From the NCBI GenBank assembly GCA_011052165.1, contig DRJN01000076.1, positions 1-5,495 on the forward strand: a DNA stretch of 5,495 bases. The letters are read 5' to 3'. Under the pieces are notes generated by a model. That model ran no database searches and was not told the DNA's origin. It saw nothing but the letters and a program-made list of their open reading frames with translations. Made by a program: the position numbers and the translations under genes. This stretch comes from Gammaproteobacteria bacterium (GTDB lineage: Bacteria; Pseudomonadota; Gammaproteobacteria; UBA6429; Thiohalophilaceae). Shown here piece by piece: positions 1 through 5,492 of the stretch (the stretch's first letter is position 1; every line of letters starts with the position of its first letter).

Positions 1-13
1 CTTGAACTGCCCC

Positions 14-2080
14 TCAGCCATGTCGCTTGATCCAGGACTCCAGGTCTTGGCGTGGGATTACATCGAGGATGCGCAGTGACTTGCCCGGCTGCCAGCGCAC
101 GATCATGCGGTAATCGAGGCTGATGCGGATGCGATAGTGTTCCGGAAGGCGTTTGATCGGCTTGGTCTGCCGCCAGATCGCATTCTCGTGAGCAGCGAAA
201 CGCCCGGCCGCCAGGATTGCCTTAGCAGCGAGGGTTGGCGGGAGGGATGCGCAGATCTTCCGGAAAGCGTCCGTATATTCCGGTAGGGTGGGTTTGCCCG
301 AGAACTCTACGATGACAGCATCCTCGTCGGGACCGGTTTGTTCCGCCAGCGCACTCTGCATCGACAGCGCCGAGAGCTTCTTGCGCTCCTCCTCCAGCAT
401 TTTTCGCAGTTGACCACGCTGTTCCTGCTGCTCGCCGATTTCCGCTTTAAGGCCTGCCACCTGGACGCGTAGCCGTTGTAGTGTCTCCTCCCTGTTCTGA
501 TGGTCGGCGGTCTCCAGGCCGTGCCTCTTGGCGTCGTCTTTCAGGTTCGGCTCATGGGCCTTCTCCGGTTTGCTTCCGAGCTCTTTAACCGTTTGTTCCA
601 TCTCACGCAATGCCTGTTTCTTTTCGGTGAGGGCGGCACGTGCTGTCTCCAGCCTGCTGGAAAGTTGCTTAACCTCCTCGTTTTCGGCCTCCGCCTTTTC
701 CTTGAGCTGGGTCCGATCCTCGATCCAGTCGAGTAGCGATTCCGCCGGATCGTTCCAGGGTTCCAGATCCAGATCGACGCGGGCGTCACGGATGATGTCC
801 AGCAACATCTCGTTGCTCAAGTACCGATCCGGATTGCTTATTATCGCGGCGCGCGCGAAGACAATTGCCAGAGCGGGGTAGCGCGGTGCGCAGTCGTAAA
901 CGAGGCGGATCAATGGCTCGTCTTCCTCGGCCTCTTCGTCCAGGATCCCGGACACGGACGTGCGACAATCGTGCTCCAGCGGGTCGAAGCGCTCAGGATT
1001 CTCCAGCAGATCGAAGCGGAACTGGATCGCATGCGGCCGATACCACGTGTGCTCCCCGCAGTGATCCCTGATCTTTCGCGCCAGAGCAAGGTTACCTACT
1101 TCCAGGACCCGATCGAGGAGATCTTCGAAATGCCCGCGGTCGAAGTCTTGCTCGCTCGGGCGTTTCTCGCACTCTACGAGCATATCGAAGGCGAGTTCCC
1201 GCAGACCGTAGTCCAATGCACATTGGTAGCCAGTGATCAGTTGGTTTTCGCCCAGCTCGGATGGCACTAGCCTTTTCAACTCGTAGGCCCGCATGTTGTA
1301 GATGACATCCGGATCATTGACCAGGCCAGGTTTGCTCTTCAGCTCACTCCTGGTGGTACCGGCGTACTGGGAGGCGTCTCGCAACAACTCCTGATCCTTG
1401 AGGTAACAACACTTCTTGTACTTCTTGCCGCTGCTGCAATGGCAGGGATCATTGCGTCCGAGTTTGGGGATCGGGCGCCGCACCGTGTAGTCGCCGCCGA
1501 TAACAGAACGGGGCCTGTGTTTGGGCAAGATATCCGAGAGCTGAAATTCACTCCAGCTGGGGATATGGGACTGCTCGGGATTTGAGGCTTGTTCCAGAAT
1601 CTGCAGCGATTGCTCGACTAAGACCCTGTAGTGGGACGGCAGCGCGCCATGTTCTTGCTTCCAGAGTACCTTCCGGACCGGTTGCGGGTCCAGATCGAAC
1701 CTGATGGTTAGCTCGGCCGCCAAGCGGGCGGCGTAGATCTTCCGCTCGACAGCCAACTCCTCGGCGGCGGTCGCGGTCAGCAGCGGTTGAATGGCGCTCT
1801 CGTCCTGCAGCGCAAAACAGGGAGCCGAATCGAGCATCTCCTCGCACACGCCGATACAGCGGCAGAGAACTTCAGGATCGAGCTTCACCCCGTTTGACGC
1901 GCAGGCCTGCAATAGCCGACTCACTGCCCGGTCTTCGCCATCGTCCGCGAACCTAAGTAGGAGCGGCTCGATCTGTCCTGTGGAAAGATAGACAAGCTTG
2001 CCGGCAAGCTCACGGATATCCACCAGGCAGGCGCCGGCGGAGTGAACCGAATCCAGCAGCTCTCCCGAAATATCAGTCAT
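14..2080 (-). CDS. SEC-C motif, coiled-coil protein with C-terminal RelE/ParE-like toxin domain
   Basis: This 688-residue protein has no function I recognise as a whole. Residues 1-200 look alpha-helical and match no family I know. Residues 208-225 form a SEC-C zinc-binding motif (CxC-x8-CC; Cys213, Cys215, Cys224, Cys225), the type found at the SecA C-terminus and in many uncharacterised proteins. Residues 255-450 are helical and acidic, with a run of Glu/Asp near 381-388. Residues 455-575 are rich in Glu, Lys, Gln and Leu and should form a coiled coil, broken near 502-520. Residues 588-688 resemble the RelE/ParE toxin fold: a helical start, then YRIRIS (649-654), DYRMIVRW (656-663) and a final PRQDLESWIKRHG, with Arg650, Arg652, Arg658 and Arg663 as candidate functional residues. 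No antitoxin-like gene adjoins it. The ATG at 2080 has only a weak GGA upstream, but a perfect TATAAT lies about 20 bp upstream of it. The frame and SEC-C motif are certain; the toxin-fold call is inference from residue pattern. Confidence 0.85.
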   Translation of the reverse strand: MTDISGELLDSVHSAGACLVDIRELAGKLVYLSTGQIEPLLLRFADDGEDRAVSRLLQACASNGVKLDPEVLCRCIGVCEEMLDSAPCFALQDESAIQPLLTATAAEELAVERKIYAARLAAELTIRFDLDPQPVRKVLWKQEHGALPSHYRVLVEQSLQILEQASNPEQSHIPSWSEFQLSDILPKHRPRSVIGGDYTVRRPIPKLGRNDPCHCSSGKKYKKCCYLKDQELLRDASQYAGTTRSELKSKPGLVNDPDVIYNMRAYELKRLVPSELGENQLITGYQCALDYGLRELAFDMLVECEKRPSEQDFDRGHFEDLLDRVLEVGNLALARKIRDHCGEHTWYRPHAIQFRFDLLENPERFDPLEHDCRTSVSGILDEEAEEDEPLIRLVYDCAPRYPALAIVFARAAIISNPDRYLSNEMLLDIIRDARVDLDLEPWNDPAESLLDWIEDRTQLKEKAEAENEEVKQLSSRLETARAALTEKKQALREMEQTVKELGSKPEKAHEPNLKDDAKRHGLETADHQNREETLQRLRVQVAGLKAEIGEQQEQRGQLRKMLEEERKKLSALSMQSALAEQTGPDEDAVIVEFSGKPTLPEYTDAFRKICASLPPTLAAKAILAAGRFAAHENAIWRQTKPIKRLPEHYRIRISLDYRMIVRWQPGKSLRILDVIPRQDLESWIKRHG

Positions 2081-2100
2081 ACGCGCATCCAGGGCGAGAC

Positions 2101-2127
2101 ATTATACATTGACCTGCCCACCCTCAA
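2101..2127 (-). promoter_or_regulatory. Probable sigma-70 promoter of the SEC-C/RelE-like gene
   Basis: On the minus strand a perfect TATAAT (2101-2106) lies 15 bp downstream of TTGAGG (2122-2127), which matches TTGACA at four of six positions. The spacer is shorter than the preferred 17 bp, so the -35 is uncertain. Transcription would begin near 2094 and give a leader of about 14 nt before the ATG at 2080. This would separate the gene from exonuclease III, which ends 264 bp upstream. Confidence 0.45.
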
Positions 2128-2283
2128 GCGACGTGGGTTAAGCTGAGGGTGAAAAAGCCACCATTAAGGAGGACAGGTAGGGGACGCCGACACGTCAGGA
2201 TCGGCGCACCCGATCGGTCTACAAATTGTAATTTCTAGCGCCAGTCTTTCAACCTTATCTATACCGATATTATGCTCACCGCG

Positions 2284-2331
2284 GAGTATAGAAGATAAAC
2301 CCCGTATTCGTTGGAATTCCAGCCTATGTGG
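2284..2331 (+). repeat. 48-bp dispersed repeat, left copy (3' flank of exonuclease III)
   Basis: This segment matches 5325-5372 at 42 of 48 positions by eye, in the same orientation. The core 2300-2321 is identical over 22 bp in both copies. The core contains the palindrome TGGAATTCCA, which extends to a 12-bp TTGGAATTCCAA in the right copy. The left copy starts 14 bp beyond the stop codon of exonuclease III. It has no T-run that would make it a standard terminator. The rest of the 2081-2344 gap holds only a weak 6-bp stem (2185-2190 with 2201-2206) and the promoter described separately. Confidence 0.85.
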
Positions 2332-2344
2332 TCTTTTAATGACT

Positions 2345-3121
2345 TCAGGCCAATGGGTAATCATAATCCATAATCAGCGGTGCGTGGTCGGAAAAGCGTT
2401 TTGCCTTATAGATCCTGGCCGCCTTCACCTTGTCGGCCATACCCGGTGTCACCACTTGGTAGTCGATGCGCCAACCCACATTTTTCTCCCAGGCCCGGCC
2501 GCGGTTTGACCACCAGGTATACTGATCAGGCCGCTGGTCAACGACACGGAACGCGTCGACATAACCTGCCGGACCCAGCAACTCATCCATCCAGTCTCGC
2601 TCTTCAGGCAGAAAACCTGAATTTTTCTGATTGCCCCGCCAGTTTTTCAGGTCGATCCGCCGGTGGGCGATATTCCAGTCACCGCAGATAATATACTCGC
2701 GGCGTTTACGCCGCAGTTTGCGCAGATAAGGCATAAAGCGGTCCATCATGGCGAATTTCTTCTGCTGGCGTTCTTCGCTGGAAGAACCGGAGTGCATGTA
2801 AAGGGAGATCACACTGAGCGCGCCGAACTGAACCTCAAGGTAGCGGCCCTCTGCATCCACATCCGGCCAGCCCAGGCCCTCGATCACCTTGTCCGGCTTG
2901 CGCCGGCAATAAATCGCAACTCCGCTGTATCCCTTCTTCTCGGCATCATGGAAATAGGCGTGATAAGCGCGTGGCCGGAACACTCTGTCCTCGAGCTGGT
3001 GAAGCTGCGCCCTGGTTTCCTGAATACAGATCAGATCGGCACGCTGACGGCTCATCCAGCTGAAAAACCCCTTGCGGGCCGCAGCCCGGATACCGTTCAC
3101 GTTCACAGTAATAATGCGCAT
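2345..3121 (-). CDS. xth: Exodeoxyribonuclease III (ExoA/Xth family AP endonuclease)
   Basis: This 258-residue enzyme of the endonuclease/exonuclease/phosphatase superfamily would cut DNA 5' of abasic sites in base excision repair and remove 3'-blocking groups, with 3'-5' exonuclease activity, in the cytoplasm. The family's motifs are all present: metal-binding Asn9 in TVNVNGIRAA, Glu35 in ICIQET, Tyr108 in LYMHSG, Asp148 and Asn150 in GDWNIAH, SGFLPEERDW (168-177), Asp220 in WRIDYQ, and the Asp245-His246 pair in SDHAPL. The length is normal for the family. The frame is open upstream to 3193, but the conserved N-terminus begins at the ATG at 3121, which has GGGAG 5 nt upstream, so I chose that start. 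The ribosome binding site lies inside a 33-bp repeat that recurs at 5460-5492. The start overlaps the end of the antirepressor-like frame. The enzyme call is firm. The housekeeping gene sits in an unusual, repeat-flanked context. Confidence 0.95.
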   Translation of the reverse strand: MRIITVNVNGIRAAARKGFFSWMSRQRADLICIQETRAQLHQLEDRVFRPRAYHAYFHDAEKKGYSGVAIYCRRKPDKVIEGLGWPDVDAEGRYLEVQFGALSVISLYMHSGSSSEERQQKKFAMMDRFMPYLRKLRRKRREYIICGDWNIAHRRIDLKNWRGNQKNSGFLPEERDWMDELLGPAGYVDAFRVVDQRPDQYTWWSNRGRAWEKNVGWRIDYQVVTPGMADKVKAARIYKAKRFSDHAPLIMDYDYPLA

Positions 3122-3426
3122 GCGTTCTCCCATCCGGCAAGGCCGTGTATCATGGCTCGGGTTTCCTGCCCCGTCATGCGCTGTTGAATCCATTTCTCAC
3201 TACGACCATGTTTCTGCCAGGTTTCCCTCGCGCGATTGAGAGACAGTGCCGGATCGGCCATTTCCTGCATTCGCTGATAACCTACTTTAGCTAACCAGAG
3301 TTTAATAGGCTCGGCTTTGGGGCTGGGTACAGATCGTACCAATCGGAGCAAGGTTTCAGCGGTAGCGACGTCGGTTAAGCGTTGTTTGCCATCAACTGCC
3401 GTCAGTTTCAACCGGTTACAACTCAA
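3103..3426 (-). pseudogene. Truncated BRO/DinD-type antirepressor fragment
   Basis: From a TTG at 3426 this frame reads LKLTAVDGKQRLTDVATAE, then SVPSPKAEPIKLWLAKVGYQRMQE, then ARETWQKHGRSEKWIQQRMTGQETR. From memory, this pattern is typical of the second half of the BRO-N region in DinD-like and phage antirepressor proteins. The family normally has about 100 more residues before this point and a further segment after it. Here an in-frame TAG lies upstream near 3445-3455, and after GQETR (about 3158) the frame runs into the 33-bp repeat, reading MIHGLAGWENA before stopping at 3103. There is no ribosome binding site. The frame overlaps the start of exonuclease III by 19 nt. It is best read as a remnant cut at both ends, although its surviving core is undamaged. 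A short expressed protein is possible but less likely. Confidence 0.7.
3121..3153 (-). repeat. 33-bp exact repeat, left copy, carrying the xth ribosome binding site
   Basis: Positions 3121-3153 are identical to 5460-5492 over all 33 bp and in the same orientation. On the minus strand this copy contains GGATGGGAGAACGC directly before the second base of the exonuclease III start codon, so it supplies the Shine-Dalgarno sequence. Its outer edge lies within about 5 bp of the point where similarity to BRO/DinD-type proteins stops in the overlapping frame. The repeat therefore marks a sequence junction. Confidence 0.9.
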
Positions 3427-3479
3427 GTTTCGGAGTTCATGTTGACACTATCCTGTATTGCCCCAATCGTGGTTGGTGC

Positions 3480-3502
3480 GTAGGAGCGGGCTTGCCCGCG
3501 AA
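3480..3502. repeat. REP-like palindromic element
   Basis: The sequence GTAGGAGCGGGCTTGCCCGC, followed by GAA, has the form of the REP elements dispersed in Pseudomonas and other gammaproteobacteria. It contains the perfect stem GCGGGC (3486-3491) and GCCCGC (3494-3499) around a TT loop. It stands alone in this window, between the antirepressor fragment and the PEP-CTERM gene. REP elements are moved by RAYT transposases; none is encoded here. Confidence 0.75.
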
Positions 3503-3519
3503 TAAATCTTTCAAACCGC

Positions 3520-3539
3520 TTGGGGGAAGGCTCCCCCAA
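3520..3539. terminator. Strong hairpin downstream of the PEP-CTERM gene, possible terminator
   Basis: TTGGGGGA (3520-3527) and TCCCCCAA (3532-3539) form a perfect 8-bp stem with a 4-nt AGGC loop. It lies 47 bp beyond the stop codon of the minus-strand PEP-CTERM gene. No run of T follows in either direction, so intrinsic termination is doubtful. It may instead protect the mRNA 3' end or work together with the REP element 17 bp away. Confidence 0.45.
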
Positions 3540-3586
3540 ACCCCCTCAAAAGAGCCAAATCACTCCAATCACCAAAGCGCCAAATG

Positions 3587-4309
3587 TCAGCGCTTGCGCC
3601 TTGCCAAACCCAGCAAACCGATCAAGCCACTGCCGAATAGCCACACGGCGGCAGGTACCGGCACCGCGCTGACATCGCCGGGACGAACAGCCAGGGCGTA
3701 GCCGCTATTGGACTTATTGCCGCCGTACTGGGAGCCGTCGCTGAAGTAGAAGTACCACGCGCCGGTGGTGGCATTGAGCGCGTACTCCAACCCGGACCAA
3801 TAGTTGTTGGACTGGAAATTACTAAAGGGACCTGTGTTGGTCAGGCCCCAGCCGGGTTGGGGCCGCCTATTACCGCCGGTGTCGTAATAGCCGAGATTGC
3901 CCAGGGTGTCGTAGAACAGGCTCGCCATCTCACTATAGACCGTGGTCGCCGCACTGCCGGTTTGTACGTTGTAGCCGCAGTCGGTGCCGGTGTTGGCAAA
4001 GTCACAACCTGGCGCCCCGGTATCCACCAGGGTCGGCAAGCGCCAGCCGGTCACCCCATTGACATTCAGATTGGCGGCCCAGGTGTTGGCTGCATCCCAG
4101 GTCATGAGATTGACATTCGCATCCGCCAGCCAGGTGATGTCCAGTGTGGTGTCATAGTAGGCCTCGTACGTGGCGGCATTGCCATCCAGGTCGCGGCCTT
4201 GCAGCGTGGTCTCCCAGGTGCCCTGACCAATGACGGGCACCGCCTGTGCGGTCAGGGAAACAAAAGCGATGGCACAGGCGCTGATTGTGCTCAATAAACG
4301 TGATTTCAT
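3587..4309 (-). CDS. Secreted PEP-CTERM protein with Lcl/DUF1566-like domain
   Basis: This 240-residue protein begins with a signal peptide (residues 1-23; Lys-Arg, hydrophobic core, cleavage after AQA). The middle, about 53-210, resembles the Lcl C-terminal/DUF1566 domain: LDITWLADAN, WRLPTL (89-94), YWSGLEY (170-176) and a closing SGYALAVRPG. Cys102 and Cys111 may form a disulfide. The C-terminus is a classic sorting signal: VPVPAAVWLFGSG (217-229), a hydrophobic helix and a basic RRKR tail. Exosortase would cleave at this motif and release or anchor the protein at the surface, where such proteins usually serve biofilm or exopolysaccharide functions. No exosortase gene is in the window. The ATG at 4309 has GGAGGAG 8 nt upstream (4318-4324), and a sigma-54 promoter match lies about 95 bp upstream. 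The ligand is unknown. Confidence 0.92.
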   Translation of the reverse strand: MKSRLLSTISACAIAFVSLTAQAVPVIGQGTWETTLQGRDLDGNAATYEAYYDTTLDITWLADANVNLMTWDAANTWAANLNVNGVTGWRLPTLVDTGAPGCDFANTGTDCGYNVQTGSAATTVYSEMASLFYDTLGNLGYYDTGGNRRPQPGWGLTNTGPFSNFQSNNYWSGLEYALNATTGAWYFYFSDGSQYGGNKSNSGYALAVRPGDVSAVPVPAAVWLFGSGLIGLLGLARRKR

Positions 4310-4403
4310 GCGGTTTTCTCCTCCGGCCCGTGGATTCCAGGGCCTTGTTGATTGTTGATCCGGACGGCGGTTTCTACGCCTCCTCCAATTTCATCACTTT
4401 TCG

Positions 4404-4419
4404 TGCAAGTTATGCTCCA
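4404..4419 (-). promoter_or_regulatory. Candidate sigma-54 (RpoN) promoter of the PEP-CTERM gene
   Basis: The minus strand reads TGGAGCATAACTTGCA. The invariant GG (-24) and GC (-12) are separated by exactly 10 bp, and the TTGCA half is perfect against TGGCACG-N4-TTGCA. Transcription would begin near 4392 and give a leader of about 80 nt carrying the strong GGAGGAG site. PEP-CTERM genes in many bacteria are controlled by the PrsK/PrsR two-component system with RpoN, which fits. I did not find a convincing activator site upstream. Confidence 0.6.
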
Positions 4420-4649
4420 CCCTAATCCGATGGGAGGGGCATGCCATTGTTATTTAGTCATTTTTCACCCCTTTCCCCTCGCTGCCAATTGATAGCTGGT
4501 TAATGAATTGTCAATAATCCCGACCGCCACCTGCTGGACATTTTCATCTTTCCGATTGATTTATAACTTATTTTATCAATTCCGTCGCCAAAATGGTTGT
4601 CGGTTTTTCTTACGCAAGGAGCTAAAAGCCAGTAGTTACCAACCAACCT
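4420..4649. other. AT-rich intergenic region between divergent transcription units
   Basis: This is most of the 386-bp gap between the PEP-CTERM start (4309) and the toxin start (4696). I see no convincing gene. It holds a short palindrome GGCATGCC (4438-4445) and an inverted repeat ATTGAT (4555-4560) with ATCAAT (4575-4580) in a very AT-rich stretch. These could bind an activator or bend DNA for the sigma-54 promoter, but nothing identifies the binding protein. An AAGGAG at 4616-4621 has no start codon at useful spacing. Confidence 0.4.
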
Positions 4650-4697
4650 GTTGTAGTTATTGACAACACCTGGCGATGTTGTAATAATTAACAACAT
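4650..4697 (+). promoter_or_regulatory. Promoter with two palindromic operators for the toxin-antitoxin operon
   Basis: A perfect -35 TTGACA (4660-4665) is followed after 17 bp by AATAAT (4683-4688), five of six matches to the -10 consensus. Two copies of GTTGT-N8-ACAAC overlay it: the first (4650-4667) covers the -35 and the second (4678-4695) is centred on the -10. The second extends by AT on both sides, to a 7-bp arm. The centres are 28 bp apart. A dimer bound at either site would block RNA polymerase. The antitoxin, alone or with the toxin, is the obvious candidate repressor. Transcription should begin within a base or two of the ATG at 4696. Confidence 0.65.
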
Positions 4698-4983
4698 GAA
4701 GGCAGAGCAACTCCTCAGACAACGCCTCGTGCTTAGTGAGGATGCGTTTGCCGAAATGGTTGTCTGGCGTGTACCGAGTCATCTCCAGGGAAGCGAGCAT
4801 GCGTTCAAGTACCGACTGGCCTATGTGGTGGATGGCCAGTGCTTACTGCGCTTCGATAACGAACCGGGTAAGGGCGACCATTACCACCTTGGCGATAAAG
4901 AGTTGGCCTACAAATTTGAATCACTGGAAAAACTGCTCGATGACTTCTGGAAACAGGTGGATACACTAAGAGGTGTGTTGTGA
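4696..4983 (+). CDS. TumE (DUF6516) family putative toxin
   Basis: This 95-residue protein has the motif set of the TumE/DUF6516 family: YRLAYVVDG (39-47), LRFDNE (51-56), GKGDHYH (58-64), YKFES (72-76) and LLDDFW (80-85). The conserved His, Asp and Arg residues suggest a small compact enzyme, but I know of no catalytic mechanism that can be read from the sequence. The family is annotated as the toxin of two-gene modules with a winged-helix partner, which follows here with overlapping stop and start. An upstream TTG (4660) would add 12 residues, but it is part of the -35 hexamer, so the ATG at 4696 is preferred. There is no Shine-Dalgarno sequence, and the predicted transcription start coincides with the ATG, so translation is probably leaderless and inefficient. 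Toxicity is inferred from family and context. Confidence 0.85.
   Translation: MKAEQLLRQRLVLSEDAFAEMVVWRVPSHLQGSEHAFKYRLAYVVDGQCLLRFDNEPGKGDHYHLGDKELAYKFESLEKLLDDFWKQVDTLRGVL
4971..4975 (+). promoter_or_regulatory. Shine-Dalgarno site that decides the antitoxin start
   Basis: AGGTG at 4971-4975, within AAGAGGTG inside the toxin's last codons, is 7 nt from the ATG at 4983 but only 4 nt from the in-frame GTG at 4980. The spacing favours the ATG. The toxin stop and antitoxin start overlap as TGATG, so translational coupling is likely. The toxin itself has no such site, which should favour excess antitoxin. Confidence 0.6.
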
Positions 4984-5324
4984 TGAAGATTTTGACGATT
5001 GAAGTCGCTGACCGAAAAACGGCCAACAAACGCTTTCTGTCGGCCGCAAGAGGAAAGCATCAGGGCGAATTCCTGTCATTCCCCGATCTCGATCTATTGC
5101 ACAAAGTGCTGGCACCCAAGCGTATACATATCCTGCAGGAGCTTCAGCGGATCGGCCCGATCAGACTGCGTGAACTTGCTCGGACACTCGATGTGGATGC
5201 CGGAAACCTTCAGCGGGATGTGAAACAACTGAGGGACTTCGGTCTGGTTGAGGAGTCCGGGGACGGTCTTTTTGTGCCCTATGACGAGATTCGGTTGGAA
5301 CTGGTGATCAAGCGGGTGGCCTGA
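4983..5324 (+). CDS. Winged-helix DNA-binding protein (HVO_A0114-like), putative antitoxin
   Basis: This 113-residue protein resembles the HVO_A0114 family of MarR-like winged-helix proteins that commonly follow TumE genes. Residues 1-30 form a short, basic N-terminal part that may contact the toxin (inference). Residues 32-58 (SFPDLDLLHKVLAPKRIHIL) begin the DNA-binding fold. GPIRLRELARTLDVD (58-72) and AGNLQRDVKQLRDFGLVE (73-90) form the helix-turn-helix, and DGLFVPYDEI (94-103) forms the wing. It probably neutralises the TumE protein and represses its own operon through the GTTGT-N8-ACAAC palindromes. The in-frame GTG at 4980 is an alternative start, one residue longer. A 48-bp repeat begins at the base after the stop codon, so no terminator is seen directly downstream. 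Confidence 0.85.
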   Translation: MKILTIEVADRKTANKRFLSAARGKHQGEFLSFPDLDLLHKVLAPKRIHILQELQRIGPIRLRELARTLDVDAGNLQRDVKQLRDFGLVEESGDGLFVPYDEIRLELVIKRVA

Positions 5325-5372
5325 GAGTATAGAGCATAATCCCCGTATTCGTTGGAATTCCAACCTATTGGG
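5325..5372 (+). repeat. 48-bp dispersed repeat, right copy (abuts antitoxin stop codon)
   Basis: This copy matches 2284-2331 at 42 of 48 positions and begins at the base directly after the antitoxin TGA. It contains the full 12-bp palindrome TTGGAATTCCAA (5352-5363). Relative to its neighbouring gene it lies in the opposite orientation to the left copy: it follows a plus-strand gene, whereas the left copy follows a minus-strand gene. A role as a shared terminator is therefore unlikely unless it works in both directions. Confidence 0.85.
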
Positions 5373-5459
5373 TATTGGATTCTGTCGGGTGAGTTCATCG
5401 CTGGCAGGGGCGCCTTGACCCATCGAAGCCGCGTGCCGGCAGCGCTATCCACAGGCGGT
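5373..5459. other. 87-bp unique spacer between the two right-hand repeats
   Basis: In the left copy of this arrangement the space between the two repeats is filled by exonuclease III. Here it is 87 bp of GC-rich sequence in which I see no similarity to that gene and no convincing reading frame. Short open frames crossing it on the minus strand consist mostly of the flanking repeats and lack family resemblance. Confidence 0.5.
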
Positions 5460-5492
5460 TGCGTTCTCCCATCCGGCAAGGCCGTGTATCAT
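5460..5492 (-). repeat. 33-bp exact repeat, right copy
   Basis: This copy is identical to 3121-3153, the segment carrying the exonuclease III ribosome binding site. On the minus strand GGGAG is followed by AACGCAACC, where the left copy has AACGCATGC, so no start codon stands at the expected place. The same minus-strand frame as in the antirepressor fragment reads MIHGLAGWENA and then stops after four more residues. Three bases beyond the repeat the window ends, so the outer context is unknown. Confidence 0.9.

Noticed and set aside
971..1270. 99-codon plus-strand frame inside the 688-residue gene
   Set aside because: It is antisense to the long coding frame, with no ribosome binding site or recognisable domain.
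2166..2172. AAGGAGG on the plus strand in the 2081-2344 gap
   Set aside because: No ATG, GTG or TTG follows at usable spacing and no open frame begins there.
2663..3187. 174-codon open frame on the plus strand opposite exonuclease III
   Set aside because: It lies antisense to a gene with every catalytic motif intact and has no family resemblance of its own.
3857..4297. 146-codon plus-strand frame opposite the PEP-CTERM gene
   Set aside because: It is a low-complexity Gly/Val/Ile-rich shadow of a gene with a clear signal peptide and sorting motif.
4500..4697. 65-codon minus-strand frame in the divergent intergenic region
   Set aside because: Its start lies in the toxin promoter, and its sequence has no family resemblance and unusual composition.
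4587..4764. 15-bp direct repeat, 4587-4601 and 4750-4764, 14 of 15 identical, around the toxin promoter
   Set aside because: One copy is inside the conserved toxin coding sequence and the match does not extend, so chance is the simplest explanation.
5350..5363. GTTGGAATTCCAAC as a possible integron attC core
   Set aside because: The half-sites do not fit GTTRRRY/RYYYAAC, and no longer imperfect palindrome or integrase is present.
5094..5479. Minus-strand frames at the right end that also translate the 48-bp repeat
   Set aside because: They overlap the antitoxin gene or consist largely of repeat. The shared LEFQRIRG string also occurs at 2164-2364 only because the DNA repeat is shared.
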